A stretch of 64,000 nt of DNA from assembly GCA_015152525.1 (NCBI GenBank), contig SUTU01000001.1, positions 101,240-165,239 of the forward strand, written 5' to 3'. This document shows positions 8,986 to 18,867 of the stretch, one piece after another. Numbering within the stretch: position 1 is the stretch's first letter; each line of letters starts with the position of its first letter. A program made the translations under genes and the position numbers. Source of the DNA: Cyanobacteria bacterium SIG28. GTDB lineage: Bacteria > Cyanobacteriota > Vampirovibrionia > Gastranaerophilales > Gastranaerophilaceae. The notes below the pieces were generated by a model that was not told the origin of the DNA, made no database searches, and worked only from the letters and a program-made list of their open reading frames with translations.

Positions 8986-9879
8986 CTATTTATAAACTTC
9001 CGGATTAATTTTTGCAAATTTAGTATTTGCATAAAAATATCTTAAAATCTGGTAAGCATTATATCCTTTTTTTGCAAGATTATTAGCACCATATTGGCTC
9101 ATCCCAACACCATGACCTTTTTTCTTAATCCCATCATCAAATGAAGGAACTGATTTAATATAAGCTAAATCTTTTGTCCAAACCTGACCTGCTGATAGTG
9201 TTTGCCCACCAGCCGAAGCTGAATAATATGCCGGAATTATTTTTCCGTCATGGATTAAAACAACACCTTCGGTTTCAGATACAGCATCATTAGTTTGCGG
9301 TGTTTCAGCACTTGCGCCGCCATAGGCTTGGTCTTCCGGTGTATCATACAAATCATAACCGTATTTGGCACGTTTTCCCATATTAGCCAAAGCATAACTT
9401 CTTGCGGCTATTGCTTGAGCCTTATGAGCATCATGTTCCCAAGAAGAAGGCATTTCTGCAGGTACAACACCTTGAATATATTCTTCCAGAGGTAAATCGT
9501 TTATAACAGTAAGCATATTACCCTTGTTAACAAGTTTAAAATGACCTCTATACCATTTTCGTTTTACGCTAATAAAACCATCATCAGAAGGCTTTATAAC
9601 AATTTTATCACTGTTGATTTTCATAAACTGACCGTCAACTTTTATGGCTATAACACCTTTATACGGTTTAAATTCATAGCCTTGCATTTTTTCCATAACA
9701 TAAATTAATTTGTTAGTATTGCAGTCAATAATTTCAGCTTGTGTTGAGGCACCAATATATGTTTTGTTAACTTCTGTCTGCAAACCAATTTTTATAGCAT
9801 AACAAGGTTGAGGCATTACAAACAAAAAAGCCAATACTATAAAAACTATCCTTAACAAGTAACCAAAATTTAACAACAT
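8986..9879 (-). CDS. SpoIID/LytB domain protein, exported
   Basis: The 297-aa protein has a signal peptide (residues ~1-28, ending PQPCYA) and a SpoIID/LytB domain. Motifs include LPLEEYIQGVVPAEMPSSW, KAQAIAARSYAL, YYSASAGGQT and the C-terminal GHGVGMSQYGANNLAKKGY. Family members are peptidoglycan lytic transglycosylases that cut denuded glycan strands (SpoIID) or amidase enhancers (LytB). In a non-sporulating Gram-negative a cell-wall remodelling role in the periplasm is likely. The Glu in VPAEMP corresponds to the SpoIID catalytic residue. It is divergent from the 98-aa gene at 9987, with about 107 bp between them holding both promoters. Confidence 0.88.
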   Translation of the reverse strand: MLLNFGYLLRIVFIVLAFLFVMPQPCYAIKIGLQTEVNKTYIGASTQAEIIDCNTNKLIYVMEKMQGYEFKPYKGVIAIKVDGQFMKINSDKIVIKPSDDGFISVKRKWYRGHFKLVNKGNMLTVINDLPLEEYIQGVVPAEMPSSWEHDAHKAQAIAARSYALANMGKRAKYGYDLYDTPEDQAYGGASAETPQTNDAVSETEGVVLIHDGKIIPAYYSASAGGQTLSAGQVWTKDLAYIKSVPSFDDGIKKKGHGVGMSQYGANNLAKKGYNAYQILRYFYANTKFAKINPEVYK

Positions 9880-9986
9880 AACCTCTTTAAAGAATATTAT
9901 ACAACATAAAACTTTACAAAAAAATATTTTTTACTAGCAAAAAATTTTTTTATGTGTTTTAACAGAAATAGGAAAGGCAGGTTTAT

Positions 9987-10283
9987 ATGTTTATCTCTCC
10001 AATTATGTCAACCAATTTTTACGGTGCAACTCACACACCTAAGATTAACCAATTTAAAATAAACGGCGCTAATGGCAGAAATTTTGATTTTAAAGTTACC
10101 GGTGAATTAGCTAATAAAATTGAAGCTATTGAATACACAGACGGTATTTCCACAAAAATTTTCCAAAACAAAAAAGGGTTTTCGGAAGAACGTCTGGAAA
10201 CTATTATCAAAGACATTGATAAAGATTTAGGAAACGGTGATTTTCTCTACAGCTTAATTAAAGTTGAAAAAACAGGAAAATAA
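9987..10283 (+). CDS. 98-aa lineage-type hypothetical protein
   Basis: This small soluble protein starts MFISPIMSTNFYGATH. It contains an NQFKINGANGRNFDFKVTG segment that looks like a short beta-rich fold, then an acidic C-terminal helix. No family is recognised. AGGAAAGGCAGG precedes the ATG. The upstream region has a single TTTACA and GCAAAAAAT but only a degenerate form of the shared promoter. Its stop is directly adjacent to the convergent mnmG stop. Confidence 0.7.
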   Translation: MFISPIMSTNFYGATHTPKINQFKINGANGRNFDFKVTGELANKIEAIEYTDGISTKIFQNKKGFSEERLETIIKDIDKDLGNGDFLYSLIKVEKTGK

Positions 10284-12149
10284 TTAACCTTTTAACATAA
10301 CCATTAACACTGATATATCAGCCGGTTTAACACCACCAATTCTGGATGCTTGTGCCAAATTAGTCGGTCTGATTTTTTCCAGCTTTTCCTTTGTTTCGGT
10401 TGAAATTTGCTTTATTGACGAATAATCAATATTTGCAGGAATTTTATATTTTTCCAATTTTTCTGTTGATTCTACTTGTTGTTCTTGTCGTGCAATATAT
10501 CCGTCGTATTTGATTAAAACTTCCACCTCACCGGTTATATCGTCCGACAAATTCAATTCTTTTGTTGCATTATCTATTTCTTTAAATACATCATAAGTTA
10601 TATTAGGACGTTTTAAAAGTTCTGCCAGTCTAATACCTCTATCAATATGTTCGCTATATTTAGCTAAAGCCTCATTTACGGCATCTGTTGCTGAAATTTT
10701 TACTTCTTTTAAACGCTCAATTTCTTGTTGAATTTTTTCTTGTTTATCTTTGAACCTACCATACTGAGCATCATCAATTAAGCCTACTTTATGTCCGATT
10801 TCTGTTAAACGAGCATCTGCGTTGTCTTGTCTGAGCAGAAGCCTGTATTCGGAGCGTGAAGTCAGCATTCTATATGGCTCTTGGATATCTTTTGTTACCA
10901 AATCATCTATCAAGGTTCCTATATAAGATGAACTTCTCGGCAATTCAAGCATATCAGCTGAATTTAGATAATTTACAGAGTTTATACCGGCTATTAAACC
11001 TTGTGCAGCCGCTTCTTCGTATCCGCTTGTACCGTTAATTTGACCTGCAAAAAACAACCCGTCTATATCTTTTGACATTAAAGAATGTCTTGTTTGAACA
11101 GCCGGAACATAGTCATATTCAACTGCATAAGCCGGTTTTATAATGTGAGCTTTTTCTAATCCAGGTAAAGAACGCAACATTTCTACCTGAACACATGCCG
11201 GCAAGCTTGTTGAAAAACCTTGGATATAGACTTCATACGTATTTAATCCTTCCGGTTCGATAAAAATATGATGTGAAGGGTTTGAAGCAAATCTTACAAT
11301 CTTATCTTCTATCGAAGGACAATAACGTGGTCCGACACCTTGTATTAACCCTTGGTACATAGGTGATTTATCGAGATTTTCTCTAATAACACGATGAGTA
11401 TCCTCATTTGTTCTGGTTAAATAACAAGGAACCTGAGGTCTGATTGGGCGATTTGGTTTGAAGGAATAGAAGCTCAACTTTTCATCACCCGGTTGGATAG
11501 TCATTTTTGAATAATCAATTGTACGTTTATCAACTCTTGCAGGTGTACCTGTTTTAAGTTTTTTTGTTTGAATCCCGTTATCTCTCAGCCATTGAGAAAG
11601 TCCGTAAGCAGCTGCTTCACCCAGTCTGCCGCCAGGGTAAGCTTGTAAACCTATAAACATTCGACCCTCTAAAGAAGTTCCCGTTGTAAGGATTACGGCT
11701 CTGCAAGAGTATTCAATTCCAAACTCATCAACTGCACCACAAATTTTTCCATCTTTTGTTCTTAATCCTGTTATGCAACATTGTTTAAGCCATATATTAG
11801 GTGTACTTTCAATAATATTGCGCATGTATAAAGAATATTCTTTTTTATCGGATTGCGCTCTTAATGCTCTTACTGCAGGTCCTTTTGATGAATTTAAAGT
11901 TTTCATCTGGATATAGGTCGCATCAGCAACTTCACCCATAACACCGCCTAAAGCATCGATTTCTCTAACAAGAGTTGATTTTGCCGGACCGCCTATAGCC
12001 GGATTACAAGGTTGTAGTGCAATATTGTCAAGATTAAGAGAACACAACAAAACATTGCATCCCAAACGAGCTACACTTAAAGCAGCTTCACAACCGGCAT
12101 GACCTGCACCGACAACAATAACATCAAATTTATTCTTCAAATAATCCAT
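10284..12149 (-). CDS. mnmG: tRNA uridine 5-carboxymethylaminomethyl modification enzyme MnmG
   Basis: The 621-aa FAD protein forms, with MnmE, the complex that installs cmnm5U at the wobble position of several tRNAs. The N-terminal dinucleotide-binding motif [15 protein letters not shown] is clear. Family motifs include CNPAIGG (7-deaza-like FAD loop), [29 protein letters not shown] and the C-terminal helical domain ending [16 protein letters not shown]. Length matches the family (~620). It is the last gene of a kdsC-comEC-mnmG minus-strand run, 26 bp after comEC. The start agrees with the conserved MmnG N-terminus ([14 protein letters not shown]). Confidence 0.97.
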   Translation of the reverse strand: MDYLKNKFDVIVVGAGHAGCEAALSVARLGCNVLLCSLNLDNIALQPCNPAIGGPAKSTLVREIDALGGVMGEVADATYIQMKTLNSSKGPAVRALRAQSDKKEYSLYMRNIIESTPNIWLKQCCITGLRTKDGKICGAVDEFGIEYSCRAVILTTGTSLEGRMFIGLQAYPGGRLGEAAAYGLSQWLRDNGIQTKKLKTGTPARVDKRTIDYSKMTIQPGDEKLSFYSFKPNRPIRPQVPCYLTRTNEDTHRVIRENLDKSPMYQGLIQGVGPRYCPSIEDKIVRFASNPSHHIFIEPEGLNTYEVYIQGFSTSLPACVQVEMLRSLPGLEKAHIIKPAYAVEYDYVPAVQTRHSLMSKDIDGLFFAGQINGTSGYEEAAAQGLIAGINSVNYLNSADMLELPRSSSYIGTLIDDLVTKDIQEPYRMLTSRSEYRLLLRQDNADARLTEIGHKVGLIDDAQYGRFKDKQEKIQQEIERLKEVKISATDAVNEALAKYSEHIDRGIRLAELLKRPNITYDVFKEIDNATKELNLSDDITGEVEVLIKYDGYIARQEQQVESTEKLEKYKIPANIDYSSIKQISTETKEKLEKIRPTNLAQASRIGGVKPADISVLMVMLKG

Positions 12150-12175
12150 AATATTATTGTACTACAAGAAAATTT

Positions 12176-14581
12176 TTAATTTTGAATTTTCTTATATTTT
12201 CTTTCTTTCATATCGTAAGTTGATACACTATAACCATCTGAATTTATACTAAACAAAATAGAATTATCAATATCAGTTCTTAAAATTCTTGTTTTATCTA
12301 AAAGTGCCAGCGTGTATATTGAAGGATGTCCAAATTTATTATACCCGACAGATATAACAGAATATTTAGGGTTTAAATAATCTATAATTTCAGAATTTAC
12401 ACTTCCGACTGCACCATGATGAGGTACCTTCAAGACTTCAATATCACGAGGCAAATTTTTCAACAATGGTTTTAGATTTTTTGCAGAAATATCACCGGTA
12501 AACACCATATCAAAATCTTTGTATGATAAAAGTGTAACAATAGATTTTTCGTTATCGTTTTCGCCTTTAGAATTATAAAAATTTATCAATTTTAAGCCGA
12601 AATTATCATATACAATTTGATTATTATCAACTTGTACAAGTTTTATCTCTTTGCTTTGAGCCATTTTATAAACAGCTTTTGCCAAATCAGAAGTATGGTT
12701 TAGAGTATTCACATAAACCGTTTCGACATCCAGCTTGTTAATTATATCTAAAGCACCACCGCTATGGTCGTTATCAAAGTGAGTAATTATTAAAGATTTG
12801 AGGCTTTTAATCCCTCTATCTTTTAAATACTTTAGAATAATAATTTCAGCTTGTGATTTTCCGCCATTATAACCGGATTTACCGGTATCAACCATAATAT
12901 ATTCGTTCTGAGGTGTTTTTATTAAGAAGCTATCAGCATTTCCTACATCAAAAGCCATTACTTCCAAGTCAGAACTTTTTATAGGAATTAATGTAATTGA
13001 TAGGACAATTACCATAACCACAAAAGTTAGTAATAATTTCCTCAAAAATCTTTCTCTAAATTCTTTGTACATAAGCCCAACAACAGACAAAAGAATTCCA
13101 TAATATAAAAGAATTTGTATTATAGAAGGGTGAGTCGTTTGAATTGCCGCATTTGGCAGTTTACCCCAGAAATCCGAAATGTTCACCAAAATACTTATCA
13201 ATGGATTTAGAATAAAATCAAAACTCTTACAAATAATATTTGATATTGGTGTTATGGCAGATAGAAGGGAACTTATAAAACCGCCAAAGCTTAAAACCAT
13301 GAGGATTGGAACACTCATTATGTTGGCAAAGACAGAATATAAGCTTATGTTATTAAAATAAAATATTTGAATTGGGATTACCCAAAGTTGCGCAATAATA
13401 GGAATAGTTATTATTGAAGCTACAAAATCAAGAAATCGATTTTTGAACTTTATAAAACACGGTGCCATTATTAAAATACCAAAAGTTACAATGAAAGATA
13501 GCTGAAACCCAACATCGTTAGCAAACAGCGGATTATATATTAACATCAGTAAAGCAACAAAAGACAACAATGATATACTATGGGCATCTCTGTCAATAAG
13601 TTTACCGATTAAAACAAATAAAAGCATTATAGTGGCTCTTATTATTGAAGCGCCCAAACCTGTCATCAAAGAGTAAATAATAACCATTAGCATGCCGGAT
13701 ATTACTTTGAATTTAAAATTTAATCGTAAAACTGACATTATTGTATAAAAGAAACCGTAAATAAACGCTACATTCATACCGGAAGCTGCTAATATATGTA
13801 ATAAACCTGAATTAACAAAAGACTCTTTTATATCTTTAGGCGGTGATACCGCATCGTCGCCAAACACAATACCACCAAGAATTTCTAAATTAGGTGAAGC
13901 TAAGTATTTTGAATGAATTTCTAAAACATTTTCTCTATAATCATTTATTCCTTGCAAGAATTTTTCTTTCCAAGTTAACTTTTTGTCCAGTTTAGTAAAT
14001 TCTTTTGCATAAAATACTGCTGTAGCATTGTGATTTCTTAAATAATTCCCGTAATCAAACTGGGACGGATTACCGGCTTTAAAAGGTACAGAAAGTCTAC
14101 CGGTTAATTTTAAATTATTATATATTTCTAAAGCTGAGTAATCAGGAATTTCTGAAGGCTTTGGTGTTACAGTTACTAAAATCTTTTCGTTATCAATAGG
14201 TTTTTCTATATTATCAAAGAATATTTTATCAGCTTTAAAGAAGAACTTAGGCTTGTTTTCAGATTTACCCTGAGGAATCGAAATTACAGAACCGGTAATT
14301 TCACAATTTCTCGTCGCTAAATTTAACAACTCATTCGAAAAATTCAAACGAATACTTGTATTTATAATTCCTAAATAAAATATTGCGACCCAAATTAATA
14401 CATATCTTATCGGAAATAAATTTTTAATTAACAGAAAAACAAACAATACCGTAATAATAAAAGAAAAGATTATTACACTTCCTGAAAACACAGAAAACAG
14501 AGCAAGAATATAAAGTCCTGCCGTTAATAGCATAAACAAGTTTTTATTATTAATTATAGCGGTACAAATATCTCGCAACAT
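12176..14581 (-). CDS. comEC: ComEC/Rec2 DNA-uptake channel protein
   Basis: The 801-aa inner-membrane protein passes single-stranded DNA into the cytoplasm during natural transformation. It has the full architecture: two N-terminal membrane helices, a DUF4131/OB-like domain (~60-200), the polytopic Competence domain (~235-510, with GLLHILAASGMNVAF) and a C-terminal metallo-beta-lactamase-like domain (~540-790). The last contains FDVGNADSFLI, ITHFDNDHSGGA and VPHHGAVGS. The histidine/aspartate motif HFDNDH keeps the metal ligands, so the proposed nuclease domain appears intact. It lies 12 bp after kdsC. Other competence genes are not in the window. Confidence 0.95.
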   Translation of the reverse strand: MLRDICTAIINNKNLFMLLTAGLYILALFSVFSGSVIIFSFIITVLFVFLLIKNLFPIRYVLIWVAIFYLGIINTSIRLNFSNELLNLATRNCEITGSVISIPQGKSENKPKFFFKADKIFFDNIEKPIDNEKILVTVTPKPSEIPDYSALEIYNNLKLTGRLSVPFKAGNPSQFDYGNYLRNHNATAVFYAKEFTKLDKKLTWKEKFLQGINDYRENVLEIHSKYLASPNLEILGGIVFGDDAVSPPKDIKESFVNSGLLHILAASGMNVAFIYGFFYTIMSVLRLNFKFKVISGMLMVIIYSLMTGLGASIIRATIMLLFVLIGKLIDRDAHSISLLSFVALLMLIYNPLFANDVGFQLSFIVTFGILIMAPCFIKFKNRFLDFVASIITIPIIAQLWVIPIQIFYFNNISLYSVFANIMSVPILMVLSFGGFISSLLSAITPISNIICKSFDFILNPLISILVNISDFWGKLPNAAIQTTHPSIIQILLYYGILLSVVGLMYKEFRERFLRKLLLTFVVMVIVLSITLIPIKSSDLEVMAFDVGNADSFLIKTPQNEYIMVDTGKSGYNGGKSQAEIIILKYLKDRGIKSLKSLIITHFDNDHSGGALDIINKLDVETVYVNTLNHTSDLAKAVYKMAQSKEIKLVQVDNNQIVYDNFGLKLINFYNSKGENDNEKSIVTLLSYKDFDMVFTGDISAKNLKPLLKNLPRDIEVLKVPHHGAVGSVNSEIIDYLNPKYSVISVGYNKFGHPSIYTLALLDKTRILRTDIDNSILFSINSDGYSVSTYDMKERKYKKIQN

Positions 14582-14593
14582 TACTATTAATCT

Positions 14594-15139
14594 TTATTTT
14601 GAGTCAGTTCCTTCTGAAACATTTGCTATTTTAGCAATCCCTTGAGCTTCTAAAATAAAATCACAAAGCTCCCTTACTGCACCTCTGCCACCATTTTTTG
14701 AAGAGATAAAATTACAAACATCAAGAACTTCTTGAACTGCATCATTTGGGCAACAAGCTAAACCAACTTTTTCCAAAATGCAAATATCAGGAATATCATC
14801 GCCCATATAACACACATTTTCAAATGTTAAATTATATTTTTGCATAATTTCTTCTAATGCCGGAAGTTTATACTGTTGTCCCTGATAAATTTCAGTAATC
14901 TTTAAATTTTCAGCCCTATGTTTTACGGTTCCATTATTTCTCGCCGTAATTATTGCAGTAACAAATCCGGATTTATTCATCCTTACAATTCCATGTCCGT
15001 CTTTAACATTAAATGTTTTATACTCAACTCCATTTTCATCATATGTTACACTGCCATCTGTCATTACGCCGTCAACATCAAAAGCTAAAAGCTTAATATT
15101 TTTAGCTATTTCAGAAGCATTTTTCTTTAATTCTGCCAT
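14594..15139 (-). CDS. kdsC: 3-deoxy-D-manno-octulosonate 8-phosphate phosphatase
   Basis: The 181-aa HAD-superfamily enzyme (C0 type, no cap) removes phosphate from Kdo-8-P before CMP activation by KdsB, whose gene is at 37.9 kb. Seen motifs: nucleophile LAFDVDGVMTDGS, motif II ITARNN, the lysine region near QGQQYKLPALEE, and motif III/IV MGDDIPDICIL. NDAVQEV and KNGGRGAVREL near the C-terminus are typical of KdsC. It shows the cell makes Kdo-containing lipopolysaccharide. AAGGAG precedes the ATG. It is the first gene of the minus-strand kdsC-comEC-mnmG group. Confidence 0.95.
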   Translation of the reverse strand: MAELKKNASEIAKNIKLLAFDVDGVMTDGSVTYDENGVEYKTFNVKDGHGIVRMNKSGFVTAIITARNNGTVKHRAENLKITEIYQGQQYKLPALEEIMQKYNLTFENVCYMGDDIPDICILEKVGLACCPNDAVQEVLDVCNFISSKNGGRGAVRELCDFILEAQGIAKIANVSEGTDSK

Positions 15140-15254
15140 TAAAAACTCCTTTTAATCCTCAACTTTAACATTATATAATAAATCTGTTATCAATACCAAA
15201 ATATTACAAAAATAAACACTTTTAACTTACATACAGCACGCTGATAAAATCAAC

Positions 15255-15319
15255 TGTAAACTTTTTGTAACAATATTTACAAAAAAAGGCAATTTTTACC
15301 CTTTTGGGGGTTTAAGATA
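15255..15319 (+). promoter_or_regulatory. HLR1-like operator and promoter of the 388-aa gene
   Basis: TGTAAA at 15255 and TGTAA at 15266 (spacing 11 rather than 10) are followed by AAAAAAGGCAATTTTT, 12 nt, and GTTTAAGATA (15310-15319) as -10. The repeat centre is near -63. This is the least regular of the six copies in operator spacing, but the GGCAATTTTT core is exact. Confidence 0.5.
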
Positions 15320-15347
15320 AGAGCGTGTTAGTATATAGTGGAAAAGT

Positions 15348-16514
15348 ATGAATATTTTAGCGATAAACCCTGTTAACTTAAAACAGAATATAAATAGCGA
15401 AAAAGTTACAAATACACAGCGTCAAAACTCCTACGGGCTTACAATGAGTAAACCATTAGCGGCTGACACTGTATCTTTTGGTGAAAAAATATTTACACCC
15501 AAAAAAGCTACTGTCTTGGATTTCATTACTTCTAAAGAACTAAAATTACATAAAGAACTTCAAGAACCTGCAGCTACATTCCTAAAAGTTCTCGAAGCTA
15601 TAAGTTTAAAACTAGCTCATTTGGGTGTTGAATTTGATGTAGCTTATTGTAGCAAAAAACCTGTTAAAGATGTTAACAGATGTATTGAAAAAATGGTTGG
15701 TTCCGGTAGTTTAGACATCAGAGACAGACTAAGAGCCAGTTTATTTGTTAAAGATATTTATAACATGGACATCTTAAATGAGATTTTCAGAGAACTGGAT
15801 GAATGGAATTACAAACTTCATTATGACAAAGTACCTCTTGAAGATGCACTGGAAGCAGGTTATAGACCTACAGAAAAAGATTTAAAGAAAAAAAATATAA
15901 AATTACCGGATTTAGACATGCGTTTGGATCGTTCTCGTGTTGACGAAGAAAAAATTCCTAGAGAGTTGAAGCATTGTTTAAGTCATCCTCAAGCCACAGG
16001 CTATGAAGATATACAATTTAGGGTTGAAAAAGGTGGTAATTTACACGAAATTATTATACTTATGGGCAAAAATTACGCTAAAGCAAAAGACGAAGATTCT
16101 AAATACATATATTCAAGATGCCGTAAATTCAAAGAATTGAATTTTACAAAACAAGAAGAAAACAATCCTAACCTTATTGCAGCAAAAGGGTATATTGAAG
16201 CAATAAAAACAATGTTTAGAGAAATCTCTACAAAACTTTTTGCTAATGCTAAACAAAAAGATCATTACAATACAGATACCGTAAGACCACTTGAATTCAA
16301 GTTAAGTGAATTTATTAACTTTAACACTTATTTTGTTGAGTTAGAAAATTGTGTACAAAATTATTACAACGATAAAAAACTTGAAGCAACTACTAGGGGT
16401 GCAAAAGCGGCTCTAGGTAAAGAACTCGAAAAAGACTTAGAAAAATTACAAAAAATCCGTAGTGAATTGGATGAAAGTCTTAAACATTTCCAAGAACAAA
16501 AGAAAAATGACTAG
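15348..16514 (+). CDS. Lineage-type protein with possible divergent RelA/SpoT-like nucleotidyltransferase fold
   Basis: The 388-aa cytoplasmic protein has a leader (MNILAINPVNLKQN, DTVSFGEK) shared in style with other lineage-type proteins. Residues ~115-270 weakly echo a RelA/SpoT synthetase domain. DIRDRLRASLFVKD recalls the G-loop/R motif, TGYEDIQFRV recalls GYxSlHl, and HEIIILMGKNY plus IYSRCRKFKEL recall the ElQIRT region. The catalytic residues are not clearly preserved, so this could be an inactive relative or a chance likeness. The C-terminal third is a charged helical region. It is convergent with, and overlaps by 4 bp, the genuine rsh gene. Confidence 0.65.
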   Translation: MNILAINPVNLKQNINSEKVTNTQRQNSYGLTMSKPLAADTVSFGEKIFTPKKATVLDFITSKELKLHKELQEPAATFLKVLEAISLKLAHLGVEFDVAYCSKKPVKDVNRCIEKMVGSGSLDIRDRLRASLFVKDIYNMDILNEIFRELDEWNYKLHYDKVPLEDALEAGYRPTEKDLKKKNIKLPDLDMRLDRSRVDEEKIPRELKHCLSHPQATGYEDIQFRVEKGGNLHEIIILMGKNYAKAKDEDSKYIYSRCRKFKELNFTKQEENNPNLIAAKGYIEAIKTMFREISTKLFANAKQKDHYNTDTVRPLEFKLSEFINFNTYFVELENCVQNYYNDKKLEATTRGAKAALGKELEKDLEKLQKIRSELDESLKHFQEQKKND

Positions 16515-18724
16515 CTATTTGTTTTCTTAGATTTTGGTTTTTTGTTGTTTTTTTTCGTAAATGATTGAGATGTTTTGGTATAAGAAGTTTGAATTCTTTT
16601 AACACTAAACACATCCGGCAATGACTGTATTGCATTCATAACTTTTCTCAAGGTGTCTATGTTATCCAATTCAATACCCAGTTCTATAATACCGACTTTT
16701 CCTTTAGATTTAACATTTGCAGAAATAATATTTGTATGATTGTCAGAAACCACACTGATTACATCTTTAAGTAATCCCATTTTCTCAGCAGTTTCAATTC
16801 TGATAGTTGTATTGTAAGTCTTATTGATATTATCACCGGACCATCTTATGTCCATAAGTCTTTCAGGAGGTACATCATTTAAGGTTTTGCAATCCAGTCT
16901 GTGAATACTAACTCCCTTAGAACGAGTTACTACACCTACAATAGGCTCTCCCGGAATCGGCGAACAACATCTTGCAAAAGAATATAAGAGTCCTTCCAAG
17001 CCGACAATATCTTTTTCGGATTTTTTTCGTGGACGAGCTTGGAAATTAGTTTCAGGCTCTTTATTTTGTTTCTGAGGTTTCTTAATCCTATTAATAATCT
17101 TATTAACAGTTGTTTCACCATAACCCAAAGCTGCAAACAAATCTTCTGCACAAGTATAGTTCATCTGTTTTGCAACTTTTTCAAACTCGCCATTTTTCAA
17201 ACATTCATCAAAAACAGTCTTGGTCAATTCATGTTCGAGATTTGCCATACCAATTGCGATATGATCTTCACGTTTATTCTTTTTGTACCATTGCTTAATT
17301 TTTGAAGAAGCTTGCTTGGTTACAACAAAATTTAACCAGTCCAATCTTGGCGCCATAACTTTAGAAGTCATAATTTCAACAATATCGCCGTTTTTAAGCT
17401 TTGTATCAAGTTGCGCAATTCTTCCGTTTATAAGCGCACCGACTGTTTTATGACCTACATCAGAGTGAATTCTGTATGCAAAATCCACCGGTGTCGCATT
17501 TTGCGGTAAATCTATAACGTCTCCGCCGGGCGTAAAAGCAAAAACCTGATCAGAGAATATATCCAGTTTAACCGAATTTACATAATCTTCAGCATTTTGG
17601 GTATCAGAATTGTATTCAACAAGCTTTCTCATCCAAGAGAATTTTACATCATTAGCTGAGTCAGCCTTTTTAGAACCTTTTTCTTTATAACGCCAATGGG
17701 CTGCAATACCATATTCAGCAACATCATGCATTTCCCAAGTTCTTATCTGAACTTCCAACGGTTTTTGTCTCGGACCAATTACAGAAGTGTGTAATGACTG
17801 ATACATATTACCTTTAGGCATTGCAATATAATCTTTAAATCTACCGGGAATAGGTTTAAACTGAGAGTGAATAAGCCCTAATACTTCATAACATTCTTTT
17901 TCTGTATCAACTATCACACGAACGGCTGTTATATCATACAAATCATGAAAAGCTACATTTAATCTTTCCATTTTTTTGTAAATACTGTAGTAATGTTTTG
18001 CACGACCTGTTATTTTTGCATTTACACCGTTTGCTTTTACATCTTTAGAAATCTTTTCAATCAGGAGTTTTACTGCTGTATCACGCTCTGCTTTTTTTTG
18101 AGATACAAGTTGCGCAATTTCATAATATTTATCCGGATGTAAATATTTTAGAGATAAATCTTCCAATTCTGCCTTAATTTTACCAACACCCAAACGATTG
18201 GCAAGCGGTGCAAAAATATCCAGAGTTTCTCGAGCAATCTTTTGTTGTTTTTGAGCAGACATATAATTAAGTGTACGCATATTATGCAATCTGTCAGCTA
18301 ATTTTAAGAATATAATACGAACATCACTGGCCATTGCTATAAACATTCGACGAAAATTCTCTGCTTGACGCTCTTCTTTTGACTTAAACTGAAGTTTTCC
18401 AAGCTTTGTAACTCCTTGAACTAAGTTCAAAACATCTTCACCAAAAAGCTCTTTTATTTCTTCAGGCTTTGTTTCCGTATCTTCTAAAATATCATGCAAA
18501 AAACCAGCCATAAGCGTATGTTTATCAGCTCTTAAACTAATAAGAATTTTTACAACTTCCATCGGATGAATTATATAAGGCTCTTCAGATATACGATACT
18601 GACCGTCATGAAGCTTTTTAGAAAACTCAAAAGCTTTCTCCAACTCTTGGATATCGTTTTCCTGATAATGCTCATTTTGTAAAAGCTCTCTTATTTCGTT
18701 GAAAGTGATTTCGTACTTTTCCAT
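16511..18724 (-). CDS. Bifunctional (p)ppGpp synthetase/hydrolase (RSH)
   Basis: The 737-aa RelA/SpoT homologue makes and degrades the stringent-response alarmone. The N-terminal HD hydrolase has HPMEVV, FLHDILEDT and LKLADRLHNMRTL, so hydrolase looks intact. The synthetase domain (~235-345) has YDITAVRVIV, KDYIAMPKGNMYQSLHT and LEVQIRTWEMHDVAEYG. A TGS domain (~390-450, FTPGGDVIDLPQNATPVDFAY) and a C-terminal ACT domain (~650-720) follow. The tail is lysine-rich. It overlaps the convergent 388-aa gene by 4 bp. The symbol could be relA, spoT or rsh; as the only full-length copy here I leave it unnamed. Confidence 0.95.
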   Translation of the reverse strand: MEKYEITFNEIRELLQNEHYQENDIQELEKAFEFSKKLHDGQYRISEEPYIIHPMEVVKILISLRADKHTLMAGFLHDILEDTETKPEEIKELFGEDVLNLVQGVTKLGKLQFKSKEERQAENFRRMFIAMASDVRIIFLKLADRLHNMRTLNYMSAQKQQKIARETLDIFAPLANRLGVGKIKAELEDLSLKYLHPDKYYEIAQLVSQKKAERDTAVKLLIEKISKDVKANGVNAKITGRAKHYYSIYKKMERLNVAFHDLYDITAVRVIVDTEKECYEVLGLIHSQFKPIPGRFKDYIAMPKGNMYQSLHTSVIGPRQKPLEVQIRTWEMHDVAEYGIAAHWRYKEKGSKKADSANDVKFSWMRKLVEYNSDTQNAEDYVNSVKLDIFSDQVFAFTPGGDVIDLPQNATPVDFAYRIHSDVGHKTVGALINGRIAQLDTKLKNGDIVEIMTSKVMAPRLDWLNFVVTKQASSKIKQWYKKNKREDHIAIGMANLEHELTKTVFDECLKNGEFEKVAKQMNYTCAEDLFAALGYGETTVNKIINRIKKPQKQNKEPETNFQARPRKKSEKDIVGLEGLLYSFARCCSPIPGEPIVGVVTRSKGVSIHRLDCKTLNDVPPERLMDIRWSGDNINKTYNTTIRIETAEKMGLLKDVISVVSDNHTNIISANVKSKGKVGIIELGIELDNIDTLRKVMNAIQSLPDVFSVKRIQTSYTKTSQSFTKKNNKKPKSKKTNS

Positions 18725-18867
18725 AATACTGTTATCATAGTGTTTTTTTCAAAAAATTTCAAGAGGGGTAACATATTATAAGTATTATTTCAATAATGTA
18801 ACATCTATTTGACATAATAAAACTTAATTGAGAAAATAAAATAAGGAGAGTTATTGGGGGAAAACAA

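Noticed and set aside
18725-18867. Possible glycine riboswitch before gcvT
   Set aside because: The 143-bp leader lacks the conserved glycine-aptamer motifs and is too AT-rich.
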